64,000 nt of DNA from Tetrahymena thermophila SB210 (taxonomy: Eukaryota > Ciliophora > Oligohymenophorea > Hymenostomatida > Tetrahymenidae), in NCBI RefSeq assembly GCF_000189635.1, contig NW_002476375.1, forward strand, positions 249,479 through 313,478. Direction: 5' to 3'. Position 1 is the stretch's first letter; each line of letters starts with the position of its first letter. Positions 24,959 through 37,216 of this stretch are shown here, piece by piece. A program made the translations under genes and the position numbers. The notes below the pieces were generated by a model that saw only the letters and a list, made by a program, of their open reading frames with translations, was not told where the DNA came from and ran no database searches.

Positions 24959-26623
24959 TTTTCACAATAAAAAAGTTTCAAATTTAATAGCTTATGATGA
25001 TAAAAGTGTATTTTATTTTTTTATTTTTGCACTTAAAATTTAATAAAATGAATTTCTTTAAGAGTCTTTTTGGATAATTAGTTAGTTCTCCTATTTATTT
25101 GTGAGGAAATTAAATCAAATTTAACTGTCAAAATTAGAGTATGTCACTCCTATGTTTCTTATTACAATGCTATGCTTTTTAAATCGCTTTGATTAATTGA
25201 AAAGCTTATATGTAATTTCTTGACTAAAATGGGCGTAAAAGCTTAAAAATCTAAGTTTTTTTGTATGTTTTTAAAATAGTTTGAATTGTTTTATCCTTTC
25301 GCTTTTGCTTTTGTTTTATTTGATAAAGCAATTAATTATTCCTTAAATAAATAAATATGTTGTTTGTTATCTTTAAAAATTATAATTAATTAATTAAATA
25401 TTTATTAAGTTTGATTGATTTCAAGAAATAAAAATTAAATACTATTAAAAATCTTAATATTTTTTATTAGCAATTCTTATTATTTTTTATTGGCTATTTA
25501 TTTAGTTTCCACCAGTTGACTGACTTCCGCAAAAAAAAATTTAACCATAGTAAACCCATAGACATTTACATATTTTTACATGCATATAATCTATCTATCT
25601 ATTTATATACATTTACTTTTTAAACAACTAGTTTTTAAATGTTCGCGAAAAAGTATACTTTGAAAGTGAATCTTTTCAAATAAATAAGCATTCACTTATA
25701 GTATATACACATAAATACATTTGCATATATATTCGTTAATATTTTTAACAATCAATCATAAAGATTTCTTTGCTTTTAATTAATATTTAATCACATAGAT
25801 TAATTAATATGAAATTTGTTATTTCATCTTCTTTTTTTTTCATAAATTTATAATGTAAGAATGAACTTGATTTTCTAGTGTAAGTTAAAATTTTTTTACC
25901 ATTTCAATTAATTTTATATATTTTATAATTTTTATTCTAATTTAATTCATTTATTTATTCCTATTTCGTTAAAATCTTTAAAATATTTCTTTAAAAAAAT
26001 CTGTAAATATTTCAAAACAATTTGCCAAATATTTTTTTATATTTTATAATTCTAATAAGGATTTCTACATTTTTATATTATTTTTTTTCGATAATAAGTT
26101 ATAAAAACTCTGTGCATATAAAATTTCCTTTTTTAAAAGCAATAAAAATCTATTTGATATTTATTAGAGAATATGTTGTAAATATGTATATTTAATTTTC
26201 TTAAAACTTTTTAGAAAGTTAAGTTGGGTTTGTGAAAAGAACATTAATATTAATATGATCTTGATAAATATTTAACTTTAAAAATAAAATAATTAAGAAT
26301 GAATTCTTTTAAAGCAAATTTAATTATTTTTACTATTAATATTAAAATAATTTAATTTCATTTTGGTTTTTTAATATTTTATTTTATTTTTAAAAAATTT
26401 TTTTAACTTAATTTAAAAATGTTAAAATTTAATTGAGATTTTGTTTTGATTGAAAAATATTTTTATAAAAAAGTGCATATTGTTTGTTTGTTTGTACTCA
26501 TTGATTATATTAAATAAGATATTTATAGAATAACTTTAGAGGACCAAAAAGATAAGAATTAAATAATTATTTATTTATTTTAATTATAGAGGATATAGTT
26601 TTTAAGTATAAAGATTGTGTAAA
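24959..26623. other. 1.7-kb divergent intergenic region
   Basis: Separates the minus-strand Asn/Gln-rich gene from the plus-strand methyltransferase gene, so it should contain two outward promoters. Otherwise it is A/T-rich, with short TATC and TTTG microsatellite runs. No coding frame or RNA is recognised. Confidence 0.5.
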
Positions 26624-27723
26624 ATGGAATAGGAAAGCAATAACAAAAATAATAATAACCACATTGAAGATGAGGATAATGAAAAGCCTGACCATTCAGA
26701 GCTAGAATAATCATCAACAATTTAGAAAAAGTAAAGATTGATGCCAAAAAGAGGTGAATATAGAATGCGTGCACATATTAACCCTTTAAATGATACTCCA
26801 TTCCCTTATCCTTTAAATCCTGATTATGTAAACTGGAAAATTCACTATCCTAAGTTCTTTGATGGAACAGATGAAGAAAATTAGAAAGTATTTTGCAACA
26901 CAAATGAACATCCCTAAACTTATGATGAGGAAGTTAATTCTCTTTATAATGGCTTGTAAGGAGCTTAGCCAGTTTTTCTAGATATTGGATGTGGTTTTGG
27001 TGGATTAGTTTTCAATTTAGCCAAAAATTTCCCTGAAAAGCTCGTTTTGGGTCTTGAAATTAGAGACAAATTAGTCAATTACGTTTCTGAAAAAATCAAG
27101 GCTCTTCGTATTGAAAGTCCTGACCACAAATACAATAATGCTGCTTGTATCAGAACAAATGCTATGAGGTAAAAGATGAATTATTTTTGTTTAAAAATAT
27201 TAAATAGAGTAAAATAAAATAGAACTAAAGCGTCTCGTTTGTTTTTTTGCTTGAATGATTAATTATTTTTTAATATTAGATTCCAAGCAAATTAATTCTT
27301 CCTTTAATAAATTCACATTTATATCTGCTTAAATTTATATGGATAATAAATCATTTTTTGAAAATAAATAGACATATTATATAGTATTTCAGAAAGGGCA
27401 CTATTGAAAAAATGTTCTTCTGCTTCGCCGATCCCCATTTTAAGAAGTCTAACCACAGAAGAAGAATCATTAACACAGGTTTCCTTTCTGAATATGCTTT
27501 CTTACTCAAGCCCAAAGGTAGAATTTATTGTATCACTGATGTAGAAGATCTACATAATTGGTAAGAAGAGCATCTTGCTAAACACAGAATGTTTAGAAAG
27601 TTATCTGAAGAAGAGCTTGTAGGAGATATATGTGTATAATTAATTTAAGATTCCACTGAAGAAGGATAAAAAGTTACTCGTAATGGAGGCAAAAAGTGGA
27701 CCTGTGTTTTTGAAAGAGTTTGA
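26624..27723 (+). CDS. TRM8: tRNA (guanine-N7)-methyltransferase catalytic subunit (Trm8/METTL1)
   Basis: Two-exon model (26624-27168 and 27393-27723) encoding 291 residues. In the family this enzyme methylates G46 of tRNAs with SAM and works with a WD-repeat partner (Trm82/WDR4). The SAM-binding motif is FLDIGCGFGG near residue 117, followed by LGLEIRDKLV, RTNAMR, FADPHFKKSNHRRRI, the acidic ITDVEDLHNW and RNGGKKW near the end. An Asn-rich, acidic N-terminal tail precedes KRGEYRMRAHINPL, the usual start of the conserved region. Odd point: the two-exon model lacks the roughly seven residues that the family has between NAMR/K and KG(T/Q). A matching FQANQFF lies at the start of the second half of the intron (about 27281-27301), preceded by an AG acceptor but with no GT donor after it. 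The real splicing may therefore differ. Confidence 0.93.
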
Positions 27724-28928
27724 GATGCTATTAATTGATTTATTTTTAACTAATTAAGCTAATTGTATATAAATATCTAATTATATAATATAATAGAGTT
27801 TCAAAAATTGTTTTTTTTTAGTTTATTTTAGTTTTTAAATAAAAAAAATACACAATTATTCTTCAAAACTTTTATTTATTTTCAAAAAAACTTAATAAAA
27901 TATTTTTCTTGATACTATGTTATTATATTCGTTAAATTTTATTAAAATTTATGTAATTTATTAGATTGTTTTATTTAAAATAGTTTTCTTCAAAACAGTA
28001 ACTCTAGCAAATTTAAAAGTTACATTTGAGGAATTTGCCAAATATTAATTAATATAAATAGAAAAATGTTTTGAGTAAATTATTAAGTATAAAAGAAATT
28101 ATTAAATTTATAGCATCAATAAATGTTGAATTACTATTTCAAACTTTATTTTTTTTTAAGTGAAAATGTTAATCAAACATAAAATTTTAAAATCATTTAC
28201 TAATTTTTTATAAGTTATTTCTTTATTTCAATTAAACAAAATAAAATAAGATCTATCTCATTAATTTTATCATTTGTTCTCTTATCATTATTTTTAAAAA
28301 ATGTTTAAGATTAAATGTCTTTCTTCTTTGTTAAACAATTTATTTATTTATTATTTTTTTTTTGATTGGTTTTATCAAAGCTTAAAATAAAAATTCTAAT
28401 ATGTCTTCAAAAAAAAATAAATAAATAAATTTTGATTTCATTGTTAAATTTGATATTAGCAAAAGAAAGAAAGATTCAAAACTTATCATATCAGAATAAC
28501 GCAATTAATTGATCATCGAAACTACACAACTAATAAAAGCCTATCTATTATATCAAAAAAGATAGAAATATAAACTAAAAGTATACTGCTTGCAATTGAT
28601 TGACACGATTATTTTATGAAGTGATCGATCAATCTATTTTTTAATATTATTAATATCTGATTTGGATAATTATAATTCACATCGATTAATTACTCTTTTT
28701 GAAATTAATATTTGCTTGTTTCTTTTAATTGAGAGTTAATTATTTTTTTATCTATATTTCTATTTAGATTAGAACTACTGATAACAAAAAGTTATTTATG
28801 ATTATGACATAAATTATTAGTTAAAAATTAATAAAAGTTTATTATCACTAAAATTTCAATTACAGCAAATTACAAATCATCAAAAGAAAAAAAGAAAAAT
28901 CAAATCAAATAACATATTAAATAGTAAA
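27724..28928. other. 1.2-kb AT-rich intergenic region
   Basis: Downstream of the methyltransferase and upstream of the alpha-SNAP gene, with both genes on the plus strand. It contains no coding frame or recognisable RNA. Confidence 0.5.
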
Positions 28929-30463
28929 ATGAATTAGAAATATGCAGCTGAAGCTTAAGAGCTAATGAAAAAGGGAGATAAGAAACTTAAGGGTATTTTA
29001 TTTAGATTTTAAAGCATCTGATATGAGATTTTTAATTTATTTAAATGATATTTGATATAGGTGGTATTTTTTCTGGTATATTCTCAAGTAAAGGCGAAAG
29101 AGCTGAATAAGCATTAGATTGCTACAAGGCAGCTGCAGCTAAGTTTAAATTATCAGATATGTGTAAGCAATTAAGCATAATATTAGTACTTTAAGTAATT
29201 TCAACTCATTTTATTGTTTAGGGGATGAAGCCGCTGAAGCTTATATTAAATGTGCCAAATGCGAAGAAGCAAGTGACGGCACTAGTGTTGGTGAATATTA
29301 TCAAGAAGCTGCAAATATGAAAAAGCGTACTGATAAGCATGGTAATTTAATTTGAGAAGTTCAAATAAAAAGTAATAATTGATATTATTTATAAATAGAA
29401 TGCATAGTTTTATTGAAGTAAGCAGTTGAATTCTATCAGCATCAAGATAGATAGGGAACAGTAAATAATTCAACAATTTCGTATTTTAGGGATTTTTTTC
29501 AAATTATTTGAAAGAATTTACAATAAAGCAAATAAGCTCAAATAAAAAGAAGTTAGTTTTAAGATGTATTTTTTATAAAATTACTCTTTTTAAAAAAAAG
29601 GCAGGCAAAATTCAAAAATAAATTGCTGAAATTTATGAGCAAGAAGGTGAAATGGAAAATGCAATGGCTTCTTATTAAGAAGCATCAAAGATTTTCTCAT
29701 TGGAAACCAATTCAACTTCAGATTTCTTAAACATGAAGATTAAAGTTGCAGATTTTTAGAGTGAAGAACCTACCACTTATAACTAAGCTATTATAGTAAA
29801 ATATAATAAATCTTTAATATTTAACAATTAGTTTGCTTGCTTTTGTATGTTTATTTTTAATCTTGTTTCATCTTAAAATTAATAAAAAAAAGGCTTATGA
29901 AGAAATAGGTAAGAAGTATAGTGAAAATAAATTAACTCAAGGTATTGCTGGCAATATATTTTTCAAAAGTTTGCTTCTTTCTTTGGCAACTGGAGTAAGC
30001 TATTATTTATTTATTTATTAATTTGCTAAAATATTTTTAATAGTATTGTATCATTAATGTACAATCTATTTACTTAACAACGTATTCATATTTCTTTTTA
30101 ATTGGATTAATAAAGGATTATATTGGAGCTTAGAATCACATTGAAGATTATATGAATGTTTGTCCACCTTTTACTAACACTAGATAAGCTAAGTTAATCA
30201 ATAAATTAATTGAATGCTTTGAGACAAATAACATTGAAGAATTCTCTTAATAATGGTAAAATATTTGTTAAAATGTGTATTTACTAAATTTTTTTATTTA
30301 TTTTTTTAATTTTTAAATTAGCTTTGAATATAATTAAATCATTCCTTTAGATAGATGGTAATTAAGAGTACTTAATTAAGCTAAGGAACACTTAAATAAA
30401 GGAGTTAATCCTTTAGGCCTTGGCAATGATAATCAAGAAAATAACTTGGATGCTGGTCTTTGA
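28929..30463 (+). CDS. SEC17: alpha-SNAP (Sec17/NAPA)
   Basis: Eight exons (28929-28992, 29061-29162, 29222-29341, 29399-29460, 29601-29795, 29893-29994, 30116-30255 and 30322-30463) sum to 309 codons, giving 308 residues against about 295 in human. The protein binds SNARE complexes on membranes and recruits the NSF ATPase, which takes them apart after fusion. Recognisable blocks are GGIFSGIFSSKGERAEQAL (the N-terminal membrane-attachment loop and first helix), YYQEAANMKKRTDKHE, QIAEIYEQEGEMENAMASYQ, AIIAYEEIGKKYSENKL and PPFTNTRQAKLINKLIE. The C-terminus is less conserved than in animals but keeps a Leu-rich end (NNLDAGL), the region that stimulates NSF. Splice joints were fixed by phase and by alignment with the human protein. 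Intron 4 (29461-29600) could be misread as an extra exon, but skipping it gives the right family length. Confidence 0.95.
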
Positions 30464-30939
30464 AACCAATTATAACAAATAATTTATATATATAAATATT
30501 ACTATTAAATTATTATAGTCTAGATAGAATAAGTATGCATTCATTCAATATATAATGTAATTTAGTTAATTTATGGAATATCTCCTATCTATATATCATT
30601 TAAAACTTCATGCATTTTAAAAAGGTAAAGAAACAAACATTCATTATTGATACATAAACAATATGCTTGAAATATAGTACATATTTATTTTTTTAAAAGA
30701 TATTGAATATATTTATTTATTTCAAAAATTGTAAATTCTTTTTGTAATTTAAATTAATTAGTTATGAGAGAAACAAATAATAAAATAATTTAAATAAATT
30801 ATTTTAGAAAGAAAAATGTCTCAGAAGAGATTATTTTTTTACATCTAAAAAAAAAATATTAATAAACAAATGAATAAATTAAAATTAATATCTTTCTTAG
30901 GCAATTTCAATACAAATAAATAGTACTTACGTACATAAA
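30464..30939. other. convergent intergenic region
   Basis: About 480 bp between the 3' ends of alpha-SNAP (+) and the MORN gene (-). It is A/T-rich and probably holds both 3' UTRs and polyadenylation sites. Nothing else is seen. Confidence 0.5.
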
Positions 30940-33900
30940 TCAATTAGACATAGGTATGTGTAATTGATTTTTGAGTTATTAATTATTTTATTTGTTTTTG
31001 GGCTAATCATTATTTAATATGTTTTTTAGCAATTTATTGTTTTCAAATTTATCTTGTTCTGATTCATTATCAGATTCACTACTTTCAACATAATATTATA
31101 TTTCTTCTCTTTTACCAGATTCTTCTTCTTATTCTCTTAATAACTTTTAAAGTTAATATTGAGCTTCATTTTAATCTTAATAATTTTAGCGTATTTTTTC
31201 TTGGTTTTCTTAAAATTCCTTATATTCTTTTTCATCCAGCTTTTTCAAAAGAATACGATAGGGTCTAATGTTTTGTTAGGGTTAACCACTTTCTTCTATA
31301 ATATAGTAATCTGGCTTTTCTTTAGGGCTTCTAACTACTTTAGGATTAACTCTGCACTAAAATACCATTTGGTAAGCTTTGCCTTTAATTTCAAAAGGAG
31401 TTGAATAGCGACCTGCTACGTTTGCATCATCTGTCAAATACACGCATTTACTACTCTTTTCAATAATTTTTCCAGTAATCCTGCATTTAGCTCCTGCATA
31501 TTTATGATGTTGGCCTAATCTAAAACCTTCTTTTGTAATTCCTTCAACACCTTGGATAGATGTACCGTGATAAAGGACAATCCATTATTCTTTTGAATTA
31601 TAAGTTGGTTTGCCATTAACATATCCTATCCATTCTTTATCTTTATACTTAGAAATATTTAAACCAAAGCCTTTCCAACCAGAAGGGAATATATAGTGTT
31701 ACTTCTTAAATCCCTTATTTTTAATAGTAAGACCTCCTCTATAAGAAATTTTTCCTTCAGGTTCTTTAGACCAGTCAAAGTTAAAGCTAGGATCACAGTT
31801 TTCAGGTGTTAGAGTTGCATATTCTAATAGGTTATGTACTCTCAATTCAGCTCCTTTGTAATTGCATTTATTTTTGAAAAAATCTATAACTTAGTTACTA
31901 TCATTTAGTTTGATATATAGTTCATCCCTTAATTTGAATTCAACATTTATAGATCCTTTGCTTAGACCGAATATAATAATATCTTCAGGTTTGCATCCAT
32001 ATGCTTTGGCAGCATTTTTTTTGAATTTTTTAATAAATTTCTCTTTTTATTGATCATCTAAAATGGTTTTATTAAAGCTAACGTTAGCGTCGTCTTATAT
32101 TCTAATCTTCATAAATTTATTGTTTTCAGCTTGACCAATATTAAGCATACTTTATTTAAATTATTGACTCATATCTTACTCAACTTTTTCATTTGACACA
32201 TATAAATCTATACCCTCTTGCTTTTTATAATATTCTTTCATAGCTACTAAAGGTATTAAAGCAAGACGAGCCTAAATAGCTTTCTATTCTGCAGTCTCTT
32301 ATATTTATTGCTCTGGCTATTGTAAAGGTAACTACTCTTGTTTTTCATTTTTACTTTCTATTTAAATTTTTTCTTATTGTTGATTTCCAGCTTCTTCATT
32401 TTTTTGTTCTTCTTAAATTTATTATTAACCTATTTCCTATGGTGGTTATTTTATTTCTTTTTACTCTAATGGTTATTGATTTTTTTATACAGGTTATAAT
32501 TAAATATTTTCAAAATCGTCAAGCATATCATCAATCTATTGTATAACTTCTAATGTTTTTTCTTCTTTTTAAATTTTTTCTTCCTCTTGAATTTCTACTT
32601 TACAGACAGCGTGCTTGAGCAAAAACTCTACATCTTAAGGTTTAATATTATCTTCTTACATATCTGGATTGAGATCATTTAGATCCTCTTTAAATTCCTC
32701 ATATTAAGGCAGTTAAGTAACGTCAGGAATAGCAAATTATTATTCTTCTACCTATTATAACTATTGTCCTTATTCATCTAGACCAGGAACTTCTTATTTT
32801 GGTTGGACTTATTAAAAAATTAACATTTTCAAGTTTTCTTCAGCCTTTTTTTTAAATTATTCTTATTTTTCTAAATATTCATTAAATTATTTTTTAAAAT
32901 TGCATTTCATTTCAAGGCTATTATAATTGAAATCAAATTCATAAACATCTTTATTACAACTAAACATAGATTCTTCTTCAGGTACATCCATGTTTAATTC
33001 ATGATCTTCGTAGTATTAATTGAATTGATGTTTATCAGAAATAATACCAAATAATTTTGTTTCTCTTGAATTATCTAATCTATAGGCATAACCTGTGGCT
33101 TATCTGTCATTAAAATTACCAACAAAGCAGTTGTTTCTCAAGCGTGCCCACCAAATTACTATACCTTTTCCAAAATACATATTATTATAAAACTAGCCTG
33201 CGTATATAGTTCTTTTTGTATACAAGTAGCCTTATCCGCACTATTTACCATCTACGAATTCTCCTTCGTACCTAAGTAAATTAAAAATATATGTTTTATT
33301 ATTTGTAGCTAACTTTATCATAAAAATTATCAAACAAAATTTATAAATAATTGATAATATTTTTATATTTATTTATTCAGCATATTAAAATTTTAAGTAA
33401 AATAAATTTTAAAAAAATATTTTCATTAAATTATCAAAAAGCAAGGAGAGAAATTTTAAAAATAAAATAGATTTTTATTACAAAAATTAAAGAGTAAAAA
33501 TTATTTTGAAAATGGAATGTTCAAATTAATAATGATGAGCGAAATAAAATCTCCACAAAATATTAAGACAGATAAATAGATCGATCAATGATGGATCACT
33601 CTTAATTTTCTTATTCAATGAATTTTTATAAGCAAATCAATAAAATATAATTGATGATTATTTTGATTAATTGAATGGAAGATAAAAGATTTGTTTTTAA
33701 ATTTGTAGACTTTAGTGATATCAGATACGCGTTGGCTGAAACGAATTTAAAAAAAGAAAAAAGCTTTTGAGATATTTATTTCTAAATTTTTTGGATTAAA
33801 GCTAATTGATTGTAAATATTTTGCTTGTTAATTTAATCTTTTTAAATACAAATAAAAGTTTTGTTTTATTTACCTGTCTCCATTTTTATAGATGGCTACT

Positions 33901-35348
33901 CCTATTCCGTTTTATTTATTGTTAAACCATTAACCTATATATTTTGATCCATCTTCATAAATTTAGAACCCATTGCAATTTCTTGTTAGATTATTTTCCT
34001 CATCTCCGCTTTGAAAATTGTAATCTTCTAAAACTGACTGCTGAGAAACATATGACTTCACTTCATTTTTAGCTTCAGAGATTTTATTTTCTTCAATTTT
34101 TGCATTTAGTAACTCAGTCTATTATTCTAATTCTTTTTACTTTTTTAAAAGCATTGGATCATGGATAAGCACGTCAGTTTTTTTGTTTTTAACTAAACCA
34201 AAGTAGTTAAATCCTTTGTAAATATTCTATTCTTGCTCAATTGAGATTTATTCCATTGGTAAGTTAAAATGGCTTCTCTTTATTCCATAAAAATTGATAG
34301 AGCTTTGTTGCTATATTCTATAGTAATTTATGTCCATATACCATCCAAAATCTAAATAGTTCTTCGCAGCAAAGCCAAAGAACCCAGGTTAGACTACATA
34401 CTTATTTAAGTAGAACTCAATTCTGCTCTAATATAATTGTTCTATTCTTTTTGGTGGTGAATTTAGCAGATGCTCACACAGAGCAGCAGTAAATCCGGAG
34501 CAACCTGCATAATCTTCTATTCTCCAAACGTTATCCTATTTCAAAATGAAGTTTTATGGAGTTTTGTCCTCATCATTGACTCTTTATTTGATGACTTTTT
34601 GATATTCTTCATACTGCTTTAAGTAGCTGTTAATTTAAGAACGAGTTGTTCTCTTCTCTCTTTCACTAAATAAAAAGCTAACATTGTACTAATCGACCCT
34701 TTCTTTGCTTTAATGAATTTGATCTAAAAATTATGAGGAACAAGGGGACTCAATAATTAAAAACAAGTGCTTCTTTTCTCTGTATCCATTCAAGAATTTT
34801 CTCCATAATTCTAAAATTTAATGAACAGTTACGAAATGAACTTCATTTCTTATTTAAAAAGCCATGCAAGGAACTCCCTCAGTAATTTAGCCACTGAAAT
34901 AAATAACAAATCCATCAATTTGGCTACCATCAGTAGCAATTTAGAAAAAATTATTGATCGCATCTTAAGGTCTTATTTAATTTCTTGAATCCATGCAATA
35001 TTGATACTCAAAGAACTATCCTCTTTCTCTTTATTTAAAATCTTATTCTGAATATCTAAAGACTTTGCTTATTTTTTCAACATCTTACTTAACTATATTT
35101 GATAGTTAATTACGCTTATCAATCGCTTTTTTATATTTCTCAGATTAGGTATCTATTATCAATTATCCTGGACATTATTTGTTATTTATTTTTATAGGTT
35201 CATCTGCTATATAGTCTGAATTAAGAAACAAGTAATTAATCTTCCTAAGTCTGCGTCTTTCTCCAAGAGGCTGAAGCATAGAAATCATTCTCATCATTCT
35301 TCCATCTTAGAGAACTTCATTATAACTATTGTCATTATTTTGATACAT
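30940..35348 (-). CDS. caspase-like / MORN-repeat / ADP-ribosyltransferase-like multidomain protein
   Basis: Two exons (35348-33874 and 33271-30940) encode 1,268 residues, starting MYQNNDNSYNEVL. Residues 1 to about 400 resemble the caspase-like (clan CD) fold seen in ciliate MORN proteins: GFVIYFSGYITEG where an active enzyme has SGHG, and LFLIIESPCSSQF where it has DSCYSG. The His therefore appears lost, and the domain may be a pseudo-protease. A short coiled-coil-like stretch (KKQKELEQQTELLNAKIEE) precedes MORN repeats at about 460-560 (YEDGSKYIGQWFNNKQNGIG, YEGEFVDGKQCGQGYLYT), which often bind membranes or scaffolds. A long Gln/Glu-rich linker follows. Residues about 1015-1165 look ADP-ribosyltransferase-like: GWKGFGLNISKY, LYHGTSIQGVEGITKEGF, CVYLTDDANVAGRY, FQCRVNPKVV, YYIIEE and NIRPYRILLKKL. 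The tail is acidic. MORN is firm, the ART-like call is fair, and the caspase-like call is tentative. Confidence 0.8.
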
Positions 35349-36578
35349 AAGAAAGGTATTTTTTTTTTTTTTTATATTTACAAATAAACTACTTATATTA
35401 ATAATTATATAAATTTGAGTTTGTTTGCTTCTCTTTTAAAACTATCGAATACTTAAAGTACTAAAACAAATATTATATGATTCTAAATAAAATTGAAGTA
35501 TTCTGATGAATTTAATAATTGAATAGATAAGAATTTACATAAAATATGTAATAATTATTATTCATTTTGTTTTTTATATTATTTAGTAAATAAATTTACC
35601 ACCTATTAAATATCATAATGAATAATGAATAAATGTATATACTAATATTCTATTAAAACAAGCAGTTGATGTATGATAGGTAGTCAGTAATTTATTAATA
35701 TCAATTTTATTTTATAAAAAGATCTATTTGTGTTATGATGATAAAATAATATTAATTTTAAAAGCTTAAAAATAAAAAAAATATTTTACAAACAAAAAAT
35801 TTTAGCCAAATATTATCTTTTCAATTTATGGAATAAATCCAACCAAATATTTTAAGATTATTTATGTTGATATCAAATTATTTCAGACTTCATTTAAAAA
35901 GCAAAAAGCAATTTCTTATACTTCAGAATTGAATTTATATTTATAAATCAAAGCCTTAAGAATTATCATATACAATACAAAAATGCAATTGATTTAGAGC
36001 AGTGAATTTAAAATTGTATTTTCATATATTTTACTTAAATATAATTTAATGATTATAGTTTGTTTTTAAAACTTGAGATTAATATTTATGAGAGAAAAAA
36101 TTTATGGTTTTGTATAAAAGAAATGCTTTGAAAAACATCAAAGGAAAATTTGGAGAGAGAAGAAGAAAATATGTGAAATTAAAAATAATATAATTTCCCT
36201 TTTTTTAAAAAAAATCATCAAAATTTGAAAAGAGAATTATTTGATTAATTGATTGATGAATAAAATAACTAACAAAGAAATACTTAACATTTGAATAGGA
36301 AAATAATTATTTAAATTTTACCTCAAAATATTGTTTTTAAGATCAAAATTGTGATTGATAAAATTTTGATTGCCTTCAAATAAATTGAAAAATACTTTCC
36401 TATTTCATAAATTAATTTGTATTTTTAAAAAATTTTATAACAATTTATTTCAGAACTAAGCTCATATCTGTTATTTTGAATAATAAATTCTATTTAAATT
36501 ATGAAAAAATCAATAAAAGCAAAATTATCTTTTTACTTGATGATTTATTTGGAAATTATTTTTTTAAAATGAATTATT
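35349..36578. other. 1.2-kb divergent AT-rich region
   Basis: Lies between the start of the MORN gene (-) and the first kinase upstream repeat (+). It includes a T17 run at 35360-35376 just upstream of the MORN gene start. No coding frame or RNA is recognised. Confidence 0.5.
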
Positions 36579-37216
36579 TCTAGTTTTTATTTTAAATGAG
36601 GAGGATAAATTAGTGTAAATAATCAGTTATAGTTTTTTTTATTTAACTTTTCTCTCATTTAGATTAAAAAATGAGAAAATAAACATTTAATTTAAAAAAG
36701 AGAAATGTTATGTATGAAAATCTAATTTCAAATAGATTATTTACCAATAGTAATGACAATATTTTTTCAGTTTTTTATATTGTAAATAATCCAACTTTTA
36801 TTATATAAAATAAACAAATCTAAAATATATTTATATTTTAAAGGCAATTTCAGATTAGTACAAAATAATTTTTTTGATTGTTTACAATATTTGAAGAAAT
36901 CATTCAACTTGATTAATAAATAAACTATGAATGAAATGCCTGTCTTTTATGTTAGAGATGTTGCTTTCAGTTTAAAAAAAATAATATAGATAATTATTAG
37001 AAAAGAGTAATATTTCAAATAAGCTTTTTCATTTATGATATGAATGGATCTCTTCGATGAATTTGTTTTAAATAAATATAAATTCAAAAAAAGTAAATAT
37101 AAAAAATTCAGGACAACAAAAAGACATCTGATAATTAATAGTAATCATTTTATTTTTATTATATAGCTATTTATTATTAGTAAATTTATAAAAAAAGCTA
37201 TTTACTGATCTAAAAT
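36579..37216 (+). repeat. kinase upstream repeat, copy 1
   Basis: First of four diverged copies of a block of about 630 bp that sits immediately before each kinase start (others: 38948-39591, 42234-42869, 44946-45623). Shared landmarks in order are TTTTTATTTTAAATGAGGA, a CTCATTT/AAATGAG inverted repeat (here 36654-36675), a second inverted repeat around ATTTCAAAT, then CACCAATA(A/G)TAATGA-like sequence and a T-rich tract. This is the most diverged copy. It is likely promoter plus 5' UTR carried along with each gene duplication. Confidence 0.75.

Noticed and set aside
29461-29600. Extra exon in alpha-SNAP
   Set aside because: An open stretch with GT/AG-like ends exists, but including it adds residues absent from the family, and skipping it restores the exact expected length.
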